From NCBI GenBank assembly GCA_029204225.1, contig CM055095.1:40416141-40480140 (forward strand): a DNA stretch of 64,000 nt, written 5' to 3'. Position numbers and translations under genes: made by a program. This document shows, piece by piece, positions 36,298-49,500 of this stretch (its first letter is position 1; the number at the start of each line of letters is the position of its first letter). The notes under the pieces were generated by a model. It was given only the letters and a program-made list of their open reading frames with translations, made no database searches and was not told the origin of the DNA. Origin of the DNA: Diphasiastrum complanatum (lineage: Eukaryota; Streptophyta; Lycopodiopsida; Lycopodiales; Lycopodiaceae).

Positions 36298-37006
36298 GGA
36301 TGCTATTTAACAACACTATGATGTTTGCCAAATAGTTAGCCAAAACCCAATTCCACTTGTTTTTTTTTTGTGGGTTTTTACTACATGTCTTCAGTTCTCT
36401 TTGTAGGAGTGAAAATAGCTTACAAGCTTATACCTCTAAAGTGCACCTTCGACCCACCAAACTATTTAGAAAATCATTTGTACATAAGACAAACATTTCA
36501 TGAGGTCAGTATATGAATTTGTGAGAGTCCACGGTTGAGAGACCTATGCCAATAATCCGTGAGGGAAATTGCGACCAGATTTCAAATCATCTCTGAGAAC
36601 CTATTTCACAATGGATGCCAACCTTATTGCACTATAAAACAGACCTATTTCTAACAAAGAGAGCTATGACCTATCTCTGGGCATTCATTACACTTTCACA
36701 CATCCATAGCAAATGATTTTGGAGAAGGTATACTGCCTTTTGATACCTAAAATGTATTCACCTATAATGAATATTTTTGAACTACATTACTAACTAGAAT
36801 AATAGAATAACTATAGTTTTAAGCTTTCTTTATACAATGATTTAAAGTTCCATTTTTGGATAGTTTTACTACATGCTGAAACTCATTGCTGCGACAATCA
36901 ACCATACTTTGCTTTGCTTTGTTAGCTGGCATTTGGTGACTATTCATTAGATATCAAGCACACACTCTGACATCTTCTCAAGTGAGAATGAGCTGTTTCA
37001 TAATGT

Positions 37007-37034
37007 TGTGTGTGTGTGTGTGTGTGTGTGTGTG
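37007..37034. repeat. (TG)14 microsatellite
   Basis: Perfect dinucleotide repeat about 520 bp upstream of the RBD1 start codon. Confidence 0.95.
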
Positions 37035-37400
37035 AACCTAACCAAACTAAACTATTCAAAACAAAATAGTTTTGCCAATGAACCATAAGTTAAGAAATTA
37101 TAAGTGAATCGTAACCGATGTCTTCCTTACTTTTCATAACATATTTGGGTTGAAGAGAAAACCCTCACTGCATCCATCCACAACAATAACCAAGTAAGAA
37201 TAGGGGAATCCTTGTGGGAACCACATGTGTCAATGCATTTTCTCAGTTGTTATCCATGTCACAACTCAAGAATATCGTATCAAGTACTAGACTATGTTTT
37301 CAATTATGTAACGAATTAGTATTTGTTTTTGTGTGAAGGTGAAGCCACTGAGTGGAAAAGCAAAGTACCAAAAAAGGCCATGGGTTGCTTGGGAGTGAAG

Positions 37401-37440
37401 TTTTTTTTTTTGGGGGGGGGGGTGGGGGTGGGGGGTTGGG
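37401..37440. repeat. T11 / poly-G tract upstream of RBD1
   Basis: Eleven Ts are followed by G11 and further G runs of five or more separated by single Ts, about 120 bp before the RBD1 start codon. It could form a quadruplex on the coding strand. Confidence 0.85.
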
Positions 37441-37557
37441 GGTTTTAAGCACTCTATCCCTTCAGCCTCTGGGCAGCCTTTCAACCAACGGAGACATTCC
37501 CACCAACACAGGCAGCAAGAAGGAGGAGAAACGGTGCGCCAGAAACGGTGCGCCGCG

Positions 37558-37849
37558 ATGGCAATGGCGTCGATGTGGTCTATGAGGAGTGTTAACATCA
37601 GCAGCGGCTCGCCTTTGCACCAATGCAGCAGCGTAACAAGCCACCAGGGGTTGTTCACAACACACACCTTTCCTGCTGCTGCTACCTCCACATCCCGCAG
37701 TTCCTCGCAGTTGCGTACAACAAGAAGAAGAAGACTAGGTCATGGAATTGGCGACCCTTGTCCCTGCTGCATGTCCGCTGAGCTCAACAGTGAAAATTCG
37801 GTTGATTCCACCACATTGGATGACAGTTTGAGCCTAGACCCTCGAAAGG
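37558..37849 (+). CDS. RBD1: Plastid rubredoxin, exon 1 (transit peptide)
   Basis: The frame begins MAMASMWSM and is rich in Ser, Thr, Arg and Ala with few acidic residues for about 60 residues (for example RSSSQLRTTRRRR), as expected of a chloroplast transit peptide. It then becomes acidic and Ser-rich and ends DSLSLDPRK plus the first base of a Gly codon at 37849, before a GTACGC donor. The phase and sequence fit the exon at 55478, giving DPRKG-LEERFAIRNTG across the junction, which matches the conserved lead-in to the rubredoxin fold in plant RBD1 proteins. No other exon with a suitable phase was found nearby. The start at 37558 is the first in-frame ATG. Pairing two exons 17.6 kb apart is inference, supported by phase and by the transit-peptide/mature-domain logic. 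Confidence 0.8.
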
Positions 37850-38579
37850 GTACGCAATTTCTTTAATTTTTGTTGGTATGTCAATTTCCTCTACTTAAGA
37901 GGCTATATAGAAGGCTAGGCTAGTTCATGCTTAGACAGGTCATCCGCTCAGGATTTTATCTTATTTTTCCTTGCATTTTGTGAAGAAGGTTCTTCATTGA
38001 AAGAAACCGAGCTCCGAGAGTTACTCTTACACCCTATTACTTGATTTGACATAGATAAGTCTAGTATTTAATTATCTAATCTAGCTCAAAAGTAGGTGAG
38101 GAAACATTTAGCATTCTCTTCATGGATGGAAGTGTACTAAGGCATATGTAGATTTTGAGCGTAGCAGTGTAGCTTGCCTTGCTTGATGTTGCACTTCTTT
38201 ATAAGACGTGCTAAGTGCACCAAATTGTTCTCGAGTCCCACCTATTGTCAAGATTCATATGTAACTCCCGACTCCCACGATCCATACTACACAGTACATA
38301 CATTTATGGTCAAGACTCAAGGGTCATGTAACATCCCTCGGCATGGTCTCGACCCTCTCTCAGCCCTACATCTAACATTAGACTCTAACTTCCAACACTA
38401 ATCTCACACTTATTAGTAAGCATACACTAATTTACTCTATTATCTAACGCTGATGATCAATAAGTAATGATCAATCTTAAGTTCTAACAAGTAATGATCA
38501 ATCCTAAGTTCTAACAGTGTTGTAGATTCTAATCTATGTTCCATCTCATTCCATACCCTCACACAAAAAAGCATTACTA

Positions 38580-38582
<3 letters not shown>

Positions 38583-38620
<38 letters not shown>
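38583..38620. repeat. (TC)19 microsatellite
   Basis: Perfect dinucleotide repeat within the RBD1 intron. Confidence 0.95.
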
Positions 38621-38623
<3 letters not shown>

Positions 38624-39059
38624 CCCTACACAAAACATAAATCATATTCCATTTCAGAATCTATGCTTCTGTGCTTGGTCAGGGTTTCCTTTTATAGTTG
38701 ATAAAGCTTGAGTGGCACATTTACATTTAGATAGAATATACTCCTGTTTCAAAACAATTTGTTTTTGGCATAAGCTATATAGGTGGAATTGTGTGGAACT
38801 GAGGACTTAGAACGTATCATGCATGATAACATAGTCATCTGTAACCATGAGACACTAGCTTAGTTCATTGAGGTAAGACTCGTACACCATGCCTCTACTA
38901 CATATAAGGTTGTTGGGATGACAATATGTCATGTACTACATGTAATTAGCCCATGTGCTTAATAATTGCAATGCTAAATATAGCCATGGAGCTAAATTAG
39001 ATTATAATTAGTCAATAAGATAATCAATAAATTGGCTTAAACAACCGTGCTGTATTGTA

Positions 39060-39490
39060 GCGCGATTGTAGTAATGGTTGTAAGGCCCAGTTTAGCTAAA
39101 TAAGGGTTATAAGGCCTAGTTTAGCTAAATAAGGTCCCAAAATCATAGTAGAGGCACAAAGGATCACTATAAATAGTTGAGGTCATGCTAAATTTGGAGG
39201 CTATTCTACATTTGTGATTTTATGCACATGAACCACAAATTACATCAAGAAGGCTCTTAAAGAGAAGCTTAAAGAACACTAAGAGTTCAAAAATCACAAA
39301 TATAAAATAGCCTCTAAGACCTTAGCTATTTATAGTGGCCCGATTTAGCTAAATACGGCCCCAAACTTATACTAGAGACACAAAGGACCACTATAAATAG
39401 CTAAGGTCGTTCTAAATTTGGAGGCTATTCTATATCTGTGATTTTTGAACTCTTAGTGTTCTTGAGCTAAATACGGCCCCAAACTTATAC
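39060..39490. repeat. Repeated LTR-like segment with fold-back
   Basis: Two direct copies of a block containing tttagctaaata, gcacaaagga-cactataaatag and aaatttggaggctattcta lie at about 39083-39225 and 39345-39450. Between them, 39272-39338 is an inverted copy matching 39388-39463 almost completely (the right arm has a short extra stretch). A third partial copy follows at about 39465. The TATAAATAG in each copy suggests an LTR or MITE core promoter. Confidence 0.65.
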
Positions 39491-42400
39491 TAGAGATCTA
39501 AGTTCTACAAATGCATTGGTTTGCTAGTAGATATCCACCCTTGGAGAAGTCATTCTCTTTGCTAGATGTTCTTGACTTTTGAATAGGGTCATCTCTTTCA
39601 TATTTTTTCGCAACAAAAGTTGGAAATACATACATTTTTGGGAGCATGGGATCAAGGCGCACCTATAGAAAAGACACATTGATCACAATTCTCTTTATTG
39701 AAAAATAAAAAAAATTGTACTTTTTACATTTTATTCGAACAACACTTTTCTATTCATCTTCTGAGTGGGCTACTTGTTTTATGTTGTTCTACATGCCTTA
39801 AGATCCACCGTGAAGTTATTGCAAATTCAAACTTTGGTCAAGTCGGAGTACTCCATTTTCTATTCTACAAGATTTAGTTTTAGATTTCTCTTATGTGTCA
39901 TGGGCTGGTTAAAATTGTGTTTGAATCGATTGGGCCTGGTTCAAATCATTGAATTTAGGTTTTTTCTTACAACTAATTTAATTGCTAATCTTTTGTTATA
40001 GCATAAATAAGTGCTAGTTTAATGTTTAGGGTGCAATAACAACTCTATGTAGTGTAGATTATAATCGATTGATTATCGAATCTTGTCTCTACTTCTTGCC
40101 ATTTGTCATCTCTTTGGATCACTTGGACTTTTGTTGGATGTTGGTTCCTTGAATCTTCTATGTTTCTTAGCTTACTCTTCAAGTGGTAAACTTGGTCTAT
40201 CTGATTGTCTTTGGGTATCGATTCTTTGCACTCTTGTGGATCCTTTTACATTGAGGGCTCTTTTTTCATGATGGTTCTATGTACAAGGGTGGCTTGGTTA
40301 TTTCACATATGGTAAAGGTTTGGTTACCAGAGTCTTTTATAACAATTTTTCCTGTATGCGTGGTCCCTTTAGATACCTTGGGATCTTTGTTGTTGGAGCT
40401 TAGTAAATTCTTTGAGTGGTTGGCTTGATCGCTCAAATTGGCTTTGGATATGTTTGATAACATGCTGCTATTTGATAATATAATTGGATTTCTGACAAGG
40501 TTCCTCCACTGACATTGGATGTAGATTTGAATTTCAACCCACATACAAGGATAGTGCAGGAACCGCCATTGGTTTCTTCTTCATAAATGTAGAGATTTGT
40601 GTTCTTCCTAGGGTTCTTTTGCTTATCGGTGTGCAAGTGGATATGAAACTATTCAATCTTCAGAGCAGTCCTGTTACACGTCTTTGGTGTATGTGTTTTC
40701 CATCAGATGCATCTTATTTAGTTCTTGCGCATGATGTCTTACATTCATTAGCTCTTGGTTTTGCTGTTATTCCAATTTCTGGTGCAAATTTCTGACATAT
40801 TTGGTTAATTCCTATGGCTTGGGATCTCCTTAGGCGTTGCAACATATATGGTAGTATATAGTCCTTAACCAAGGATCCTATTCTAAGCAAGCCAAAACAA
40901 GCAACCACAAAGGGAACGGATGGTGTGGACAAACCAACCCAACCAATTCTAGATCGAACGGATCTAGCCCCCAAGCTATGGATCAATCTCAAAGAGGAAT
41001 GGGGCATCACACCAGCAGCATACGACTACTAGTCTCACAATCAAGGATACACTAGTGAGAGCCCAATAGGTATACTTATACCCTCCAAGGCCCATGCACC
41101 ACTAGTAGTGCATTGTGACTATCTGGGCCACATCATCAGTTCCCCAATGACTCACTGATAGACCCATATAAATCCACCATCATGAGTTTAGGCCTACAAC
41201 CATTAATTATGACCTTATACACATAAGGGCCCCAATTCCCTTATAGTCACAATTAACTTACAGGTTGTTGGTCTACCGTTCCCTAGCGTGGACATGCTAC
41301 CCGAGACCAGTCGTGGGCATGACAGGTAGTGCTCTTCTATAGCTTTACTGGTTGACATGCGTGATCCATTGGAGGCGTGGTGGTTTTCATACCTTATCAG
41401 GGTTTATTTCATATTTTCCGTTGTTTTAGGAGCATTGGTACAATGATATAGCCTATTATCTAAAATGATATTCTTATTCATCTAGTTACAACATTTGTCC
41501 TATGGGGGAGGGGAGCTGCTTTGATGAACCTTTTGATACCTTTATGTGGTATCTTTGGACCATATGATTGGCTTAATATATCCACATTTGTAGTCACCTT
41601 TTTGGGAGACAATTACCATGCTGCCTTCATTTGGAATTCTTGTGCCATCCATGTTCTTGATAGAGCTTCATGAATGACACTCTTTGTGTTGTGCTTTATT
41701 TTGCTATGCACTTCTACAACATATATATTGCAGAAGCTACTATATTTTAGTTTCTATCATAGCCACATCGAGGGTAATGTTTTTGAGGGTGGGAGTTTTA
41801 TAAACAGATAGTTTCATACTTCTCTATAGGCATACCTCACAACTACTTTTGGGAGTCGCAACTATTTTATGATATCTTTTTATGAAGTTTAGACTCCCCT
41901 TTACTTTGGATCAGGTTATTTATAAGGATAAGAGTGTTATGCCCTGAGTTGGGTGCCTATAGGAAAGGAGCCTTCTAGAGATTTGCTAACTTGCTAAATA
42001 AGGGTCAAAGACTACCATTTTTGAATTTGACGAGTTTGGTGTTTCGAGCTTCTTGTAGGAGAGTTCTATATTTTTTGGAGATCTACTCGAGCTATCACCA
42101 TCCATTGATGCTCATTAAGTTTTTTTAGTCGGAGAATGCTTGGTGATTGTCAAAGATCCAAAGTGGTCATGATGGCTTAATCTCTAATCAATCATCCCAT
42201 TTCTAACTTTTAATGTAGGAAATTCTCTAAAAAAGATTTCTATGAGATGTGACGAGTTCCTTGGCTCTCCAACTATTTGCTCCTTTTGAGTTGGTGTTGT
42301 CTAAAACTAAAATTCCAAGTATCTGAAGGTTTCACCCTTGTATTGGTATGTGCATGCCTAGAGTGCCTAACACTAGGAGAATAGAGAGAATTGTTTAGGA

Positions 42401-43390
42401 GTTGACTGTTTTTACTGAATTCTCCAGATTCTCTTGCATATTGCACAATACTTCTGGTAAGCTATTTCAAATTTTGTTACTGATAGAATAATCATGTCTC
42501 TCTTGATTTTATGACCATCTTGTAACTCAACACATACTTTTGTCGTTGAAGAAAATTTCCTTTACTGACCAAGAGTATTTGCCTTTGACTTAATGGATCA
42601 TAGTTTACAACCTTAGTCCTAACTCTTTGATCATTAAGATCAAGCCAGGTATCAAAGTAGCAGTGTATTTAGGAATATATAGTCAACATCCAAACACAAC
42701 TTTAGAGATAACATCTTTAAAGTGTAAGATACCACAAGAAATCAACACATGCTTTAGTCATCACCTTGCTAATCAAATGTAGCTAGTCTTTCTATATAGG
42801 AATTGATCGGATTGCCAAAATCACTAGTAGTTGTCCTAACCATAATAGGTTTACTAGGATGAGTGATTTGTAAGTCTGGGAATTGAGACAATCAAATCCT
42901 AAGAATGACAAATTCTCTATAACTCCTCATTCCATAGATAGATATAACAACTTTACTTTTCCACATTGACAGATTTGTATATCATAGGAGTATTACTACT
43001 ATTCGTATGCTCCATTAAGTTCCTCAATTCACTTTACTATTGGAATCAGACATTGGTTAATTGTATTCATCTTGTTCAATTTTGATAAAGATAAAGCATA
43101 TGTAGTTTTCTTTTATGGAGCTTCTCAAGATAGTACTGAACTATTCAATCACCTGATGATCTTACAATCAATTTCATCATCTATATCACTGCTAACACGT
43201 CCAATTATACAAGCACTTTCCAAAGTGATCCCATAATCACCAAGAAACAAAATTCTCATTCAAGACCAAGTAGGGATAATCTTTGGTTATTATTGGGATT
43301 TGAGAAATATTGGCATCCGCACCAATAATATTTAGGCCCAGGCAGCAGACTCTGGATCGTTGTGGATGGTAGAGAGAGCAGCATGCCCAA
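39491..43390. other. RBD1 intron interior, no recognised element
   Basis: Nearly 4 kb without a motif I can identify on either strand. A block at 39990-40014 (cttttgttatagcataaataagtgc) recurs at 56869-56894. The segment 41035-41350 has LTR-like composition, but no termini are clear. Confidence 0.4.
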
Positions 43391-43399
43391 TGCACCCGA

Positions 43400-45270
43400 T
43401 TGGTTGGTCAGTTCTTTTATGAGTGTGGCATCCCTTTTGCCATTGTTGACACTTTGGTATTTAGGGAGCTTTGCGAGCAGATTGCAGCAGTGGATGCTAC
43501 ATGGAGGCCTCCTAGGCGAGAGGCACTATGAGGCAGGATGCTCCGCCAGGAGGAGGAGACATCATGCGAGAGCTGAGTTCCATTCGCTCAGCGTGGCAGA
43601 GGTAAGATTTTTGTCTCCTAAAACTCTTTGCAAGTATTGCACTTTTTTGCATGTGGCTAATAAATGTTTTGTGGCAGATATGGATGGACGATATTGAGTG
43701 ATGGATGGACTGACATTCGTCGGTGATCCGTCATCAATATCTTGGTTTCTTGTCCGCTTGGCATAATCTTCTTGTGTGGCATGGATGCCACTCGAGGTGT
43801 CAGTTTCATCACCAAGAAGAAGCACGTGTTGGCCTTGTTTCGCACATTCTCGCCGCTGGACCTGAAGAAGCCAACACCCACTCGCTTTGCCTACTACTAC
43901 TTGGTTCTAGAGAGACGGCTGGCAGTAGGAGACCCCTTGTGGCGGATGGTCGTTAGTGAGGGCTTCCTGGATTTTAGAGGTGTCAGCGTAGATGCGATAC
44001 ATCTCCAAACCATTGTGTTTGGAGATGAGTTCCGGACACGGGCAGCGGAGCTTGTGGGGGTCCTTTGACCCATTTTCTAGTAGACTGTGAGGGGTGCACT
44101 CTCGGTCTCATTTACGAGTTCATGGACTGCATCAGACCTTGGCCTTGGATGAGGACATGTATGACTCTTCAGTGTCTTGTACTTTATTTGACTCAAGTTT
44201 GTTGTGTTTTCTTTTAAGCAACGACGCACTGATGATTGTAATGTGTGTCACAGGAAGGACGAGATCTTGCAGATTTGGGAGGCTAGATGGGATTACATCC
44301 ACCGACCCATCCATGTCGTAGCCTACATGTTGCTTCCGTTGTGGCACTCTACCAGAAATTTGGACGATCTAGAGCTGCACAGGGAATGGGTGGAGTACAA
44401 TGAGCGCGTATGGCCTGGACCAGGTGTATGTGAAAAACCGCTTAATAGTCATATTTGTTGTCAATGCATGTGTGTGAATTTAGTGGATCGACGTTTTCCA
44501 TGGTTCTTTTGCCAATAGGCCCGCTGCTCATGAACATAGCACGCCAGCTGGTTAACAAGACTGTTCAGCATCCGCTTGTGAGCAGAATTGGAACATCTGG
44601 GCCTTGTATCACACACAGAAGAGGAACATGCTATCCATCTAGCAGTGTAGGTGGTTGGTGTTTGTGAACACCAACGGATGTATGTTGAGAGACACACACG
44701 CGTAGAGGGCCAGATGATCGAGGTGAGTCACTTTATTACCCCATGTTGGAGATATGTAGTATTGATGAATTGAACTGCTTTCAAAATTTGCAATATTGCA
44801 AAGGATACATGTTTGACAACAACATTTGTTTGTGGTTGCAGGTGAACCCTGACTTGCTGGGTTGGCTCGGCAGCGGCGGCTGCTCCTCAGAAACCACTCA
44901 CATAGGAAGAGTTAGATGATGAGATCTATAGAGAGCTATATAGGCAGGCAGAGGAGGGCAAAGAGGGGGCGGGAGAGGGCTGAGGAGGGTGATGATGAGG
45001 GCTCGGAGGGTGGAGAGGAGCTCAGGGTTGATTATGAGAAGGAGGAGGAGTGGATAGAGGAGGGGGATATTGAGGGGGAGGACGAGAGGGGGCAGAGGCA
45101 CAGGGGGATTACCTAGCTGACCTGTTAGTGGACCCTGACGTGGAGACAGAGGAGGAGCCAGCCATTTCTGCACGTAGGCCTAGAGAGCGAATGGACGGTT
45201 GCGGATCGGAAGTGTGTCAACGTAGCAACAACTGTCAAGATGGATACAGTCTGTAACAAGAGGTTCGAGG
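43400..45270 (+). pseudogene. hAT-family transposase relic (DUF659 and dimerisation domains)
   Basis: Five exon-like blocks are recognisable. Block 1 ends at 43601 with a DUF659-type motif (YECGIPFAIVDTLVFRELCEQI ... WRPPRREA). After an intact GT-AG intron (43602-43677), block 2 reads YGWTILSDGWTDIRR, stop, SVINILVSCPLG, then FAYYYLVLERRLAVGDPLWRMVVSEGF to about 44158. Block 3 (about 44254-44430) has KDEILQIWEARWDYIHRPIHVVAYMLLP. Block 4 (from about 44520) contains the C-terminal dimerisation motif (QNWNIWALYHTQKRNML). Block 5 (from about 44842) is acidic. Several stops and frameshifts disable it, and part of the catalytic centre is missing. Two stops sit where Arg is expected, fitting CGA to TGA decay. 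The N-terminal zinc finger was not found. The chromovirus at 45278 splits its tail. Confidence 0.82.
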
Positions 45271-45277
45271 GGGGGGG

Positions 45278-45635
45278 TGTTACGAGCTCGTAACCAGTGC
45301 CGAACCCTAGAGAACAGAGATAGGTCAGATACCACAGTCAAGGTCGTGTCCAGCGTACATGACCAACAGGGCAAGACAGTGTGAGTAGTGTGCCCCAGCA
45401 CGGTCCATAGCCATGGCGGGCCTAACACAGCCTAGGGACCCTGTCAGCAGGATAGGTCCCCCAGTTGGGTCCCGACGTGCAGTCGGCCACGTCAGTGCCA
45501 CGTGGCCGACACTTGGCAGTAGCATGCTACCAGTCCTCACACTGGGCTAGGAGGGGCTTACTCTATATCAGGGAGTAGGCAAGGTTGGGTGGATCAGTTA
45601 GTGTTTGCCCTACTGTGGTGTTAGGATCTATTACA
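45278..45635 (+). repeat. 5' LTR of chromovirus G2 (358 bp)
   Basis: TG...CA ends. Positions 45279-45294 form a perfect 16-bp palindrome (GTTACGAGCTCGTAAC). It is 82 bp longer than the 3' LTR. Confidence 0.95.
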
Positions 45636-45636
45636 C

Positions 45637-45649
45637 TGGTATCAGAGCC
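45637..45649 (+). other. Primer-binding site of chromovirus G2
   Basis: TGGTATCAGAGCC, one base after the LTR end, complementary to initiator methionine tRNA. Confidence 0.92.
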
Positions 45650-46532
45650 ATCTCCATCCTAGGGAACTCAGTTTTCAGCAGTGGAGAAAGTAGCTAGATT
45701 GCTCAGAACTTCTTCAAGTTCTCAGAAAGAAATAGAGGAGGAGACTCGCTGTAGGAACAGTCTCCTACTGAGGAAATCTTGGTGGATTTACTTGCTTTTT
45801 TGACAGAATCCGAACCAGAATTCAGGGGTAGTTCCATCGCTGCAAAATCAGATAATTACTTCTGATTTTTGAGTGTAAAACACTGTTATCTGAGCGGAAT
45901 TTCAAGGGAAAAAGATCCATCGTTGTATAGACAGCCCTCAACTCTGAAATTTGTGTGAAGTTTTGAGTAGATTAGAGCAAGTTCTAATCTGAATTAGTGT
46001 AGCAGGGTCAGCGCTGGACAAGGAGGAGAAAAGGTGAAAATTCATCCCTGTTTGTTGAGAATTCTCAGAAGTTTGAGCTTCAAACTTACTTGCTACAGAC
46101 CAGCGACCTACAGGCTTGGGTCAAATCGGAGATTTGAGGTGATTTTAGAGCTGTAAATTGGACAAATCGGGCCGGACAGGTTGCTGTCCAACCAGCGAGG
46201 GCAGGGACTTAAAAAATTCCGGATTTCTTTTTGTAAATTTCCGGCTTTTACTCGGTTTGTTGGAGCCCCACACCTGAAATCAGATCAGTTAACTACTCAA
46301 CTCAAGAACCGGGAAATTTGGCACCGTTTTGAAGCTTCAAACTGGCATTTTCCGGGACAGCAGGTCTGAAATCTTGGGTAAAAGAGCTAAGAGGGTTCCT
46401 CTTCATTCTTTCTTTGGAAGTACAGTCCTCAGAAACAGCTAAGTCATCTTTCCTTTCCCTTGTACAGTTGTAAATTAGCCTTTTAGACTTTTTTCCTTCA
46501 GAAGTTAAGGTAGCTCTCTTTCAGTTCCGAAG
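45650..46532 (+). other. Leader of chromovirus G2
   Basis: Untranslated leader of about 880 bp between PBS and gag start; no coding motif seen. Confidence 0.7.
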
Positions 46533-49500
46533 ATGACCACTCCTCAGGGACCTGATCAACCCTAGGAGAGAGGCTTCGACGAACTTGAAACAGAAGCCTT
46601 GGCTTACAGAAAAGGGAAGGAACTCATGGAAGTGGAAGAACAGGAACAGTTCGCCGAAGAACTCGACGAACTGGTTACCAAGGAGCAGTTTCTCCAATTG
46701 GTAACAGAAGTGGATGAACTGAAGTTGGCATTAGCCAGTTTCAAGTCCAATGTGGACGACTCGTTCGCTGAACTCAAAAACTTGATTTTGAGTTCCGCGA
46801 AAGGAAGCCTTCCCTCCACTTCTCAGTTATCCCCTTCTCCACTTCCATCAGTTTCGGGTGAGACTTTACGGTCTCACCCCAGTGTTTTTAAAGATTTAAA
46901 ACCACCTACTTTTAATGGGGAAGAGAAGGATAGAAATGCAGATATTCTACAAACATTCCTCAGCAAATGGAAGAACATTCATGCTCTTAAACAGACCCCT
47001 GACCATTTGCAAGCTATTGAGGCCAGTCTTTCCTTAGGGCCTATGGCCTATAAGTGGTGGTTAAATCTCCAAGAGACTGGGCAGACTCCCCGGTCATGGA
47101 AAGCTTTTGAAGAAGCTTTTCTAAGAGAATTTCTACCAGAAAATGAACTTGATAGAGCCTGGGAAGCCTGGGAAAGAACAGTAATGGACAAGTCCCTCAT
47201 CCAATATATCTCGCAGTATCGAGAAGCAATTTTAAAGATTAAAAATATGGATGACTATCAGAAAATTAGGGGATTTGTCCGTGGCCTCAAAGATGAATAT
47301 AAAGTAGAGGTCCAGAGAAACTCGCCTACTACCCTTGAGCAAGCTCTCAGATATGCTCAAATCTATGATGATTCAGTGGGTAGGAAGAGGGCGAGACAAC
47401 AACCACTTTCTGAGCAGCCTCCTCAGAAAGACTTTCAATTTAAAAAGACATTTTTTAAAAAGAAAGAAAGAAGATAAATTTAAAGGTGAAGCTCCTCAGA
47501 AACGCCCTTCACTCATACAGCCCTTAAAACCAGATGATTTTGAAAAAGCCAAACAAGAACATTTGTGCTTTGTGTGTATGGGCAAGGGACACACAGTCAG
47601 ACAGTGTCCCAAGGGGCCTTTCACTAAAAAAGATAAGAAAGATAAAAAACAAGTTCATCTTGTTCAGACTGTATGTTTCCCCAGTGACTCGGCAGCTTCC
47701 GAGATCAAAGTGTATCATGAAGATCATGAACACTGTTGCCAGCTGACCTCTGCAATGCTAGCGAGACCCTTCAGCTTTGGGCCGCATGACCTAGTACGTA
47801 TGCATGGGAAAGTTGGTAACCAGTCAGTAAGAGTCATGGTTGATGATGGGGCAACCCATAATTTCATCAACTACACCCTGGTTAAAACGCTTAAACTACC
47901 AGAAGTACCTAGTTAGCACAGGTACATAGTTTCATTAGCTAAGGGTGAAGATAAAAAAATATGGGAAACTATGGTAAGTAAGTTAAATCTTGGTATTCAG
48001 GGGTACCAAGATGAAATAAACTTTCAGATAATGTACCTGGATCGAACAGACATTGTTCTCGGGAGAGATTGGCTCTACAGTTTAGGACCTTCCCTCCACA
48101 GAAACTATCAGGAGAACACCCTCAGCTTTCAGCATAAAGGCCGAGAGATCCAGTTGCATGGGGAGCATGATGTTCCCAACAGCCCTATGGTCTGCAGTTC
48201 AGAGCTCTGTCAGCTAATCGGAGACGAAGACCATCAGGTATTCTTATGTGACTTTCAGTTTATTCTTGAAGTTTCTATTTCCAGTTCTATTCAGCAGAAA
48301 ATCAGTAAATTAGAAACTTTATTGTCTAAATTTAAAGATGTTTTTCTTGAAGATTTGCCACATGGTTTACCACCTAGCAGAGAGGTAGATCATGTAATAA
48401 ACCTAGTACCAGGTACAACACCTGTTTCTAAACCTCCGTATCTGGTCAGCCGAACAGAGGATGAAGAAATAACTAGGCAGTTAACAGATTATCTTGGGAA
48501 AGGCCAAATTCAGACCAGTAGTTCACCATGGGCCTCACCAGTCCTTTTGGTGAAAAAGAAAGAGGGGTCTATGCGTCTTTGCGTAGACTACAGAGCCCTC
48601 AATAAAGTCACAATTAAGAATAAATACCCTATGCCTCGGGCAGACGAGTTGTTTGACCAACTCGACGGGGCTAAGTTTTTCAGCAAAATAGACCTCAGAT
48701 CGGGATATCATCAAGTCCGTATAAAATCGAAAGATGTCTCGAAAAAAGCTTTTAGGACTCGTCACGGTCATTATGAGTTTAAGGTGATGCCATTTGGGCT
48801 CACAAATGCTCCAGCTACCTTTATGACCTTGATGAACAGTGTCCTCAGACATACTTGGGTAAGTTTGTAGTCGTATTTTTAGATGACATTCTCGTCTACA
48901 GCAAAACGAGGAAGGAGCATCTAAAACACCTCAGAAAGGTGTTTCGACTGCTCAGAAAGCATAAGCTCTATGCTAAACAATCCAAGTGTGAATTCTTCGT
49001 TGAAGAAGTAGCATATTTGGGTCATATTATCTCTTCAGATGGGATTAAGATGGACCCAAATAAGGTTAAAGCCATACTCAGTTGGCTGAGACCTCAGAAT
49101 ATTTTGGAACTTCAGATCTTTCTTGGTTTGGCGGGATATTACAGACGATTTGTCAAGGAATATGCTCAGATAGCAGTTCCTATGACAAATCTCCTTAAGG
49201 GGAAGGGAAAGGAGTTCATTTGGGAGTCCGCACAGCAGGAGAGCTTTGATGCTCTCAAAACAGCCTTAGCTACAGCACCAGTTTTAAAAGTCGTCGACCC
49301 CAATCAACCATTTGTGGTCGAAACAGATTCTAGCGACTTTGCAGTAGGTGCCGTGCTAACTCAGGGTGGACGACCAGTTGCGTTCGAGAGTAAAAAACTC
49401 GAGCCAGCTCAGACTAGGTACAGTGCCTATGAAAAGGAACTCTTTTCTATAGTCCATGCCCTTAAGACTTGGAGGCATTATTTGTATGGTGCCAACTTTG

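Larger units (their letters stand above)
35660..37557. promoter_or_regulatory. Shared intergenic region between divergent AMMECR1 and RBD1 genes
   Basis: This 1.9-kb segment separates the two start codons and should contain both promoters and 5' untranslated regions. It holds a (TC)25 tract at 36246-36295, a (TG)14 tract at 37007-37034 and a T11/G-rich run at about 37401-37440. No convincing TATA box was found near either start. Whether the genes share control elements is inference. Confidence 0.45.

Noticed and set aside
37287-37691. 134-residue minus-strand open frame over RBD1 exon 1
   Set aside because: The plus strand reads as a transit peptide whose phase fits the rubredoxin exon; the minus frame is its shadow plus poly-G translation.
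44898-45173. Leucine/proline-rich minus-strand frame
   Set aside because: It is the complement of the acidic purine-rich tail of the hAT relic.
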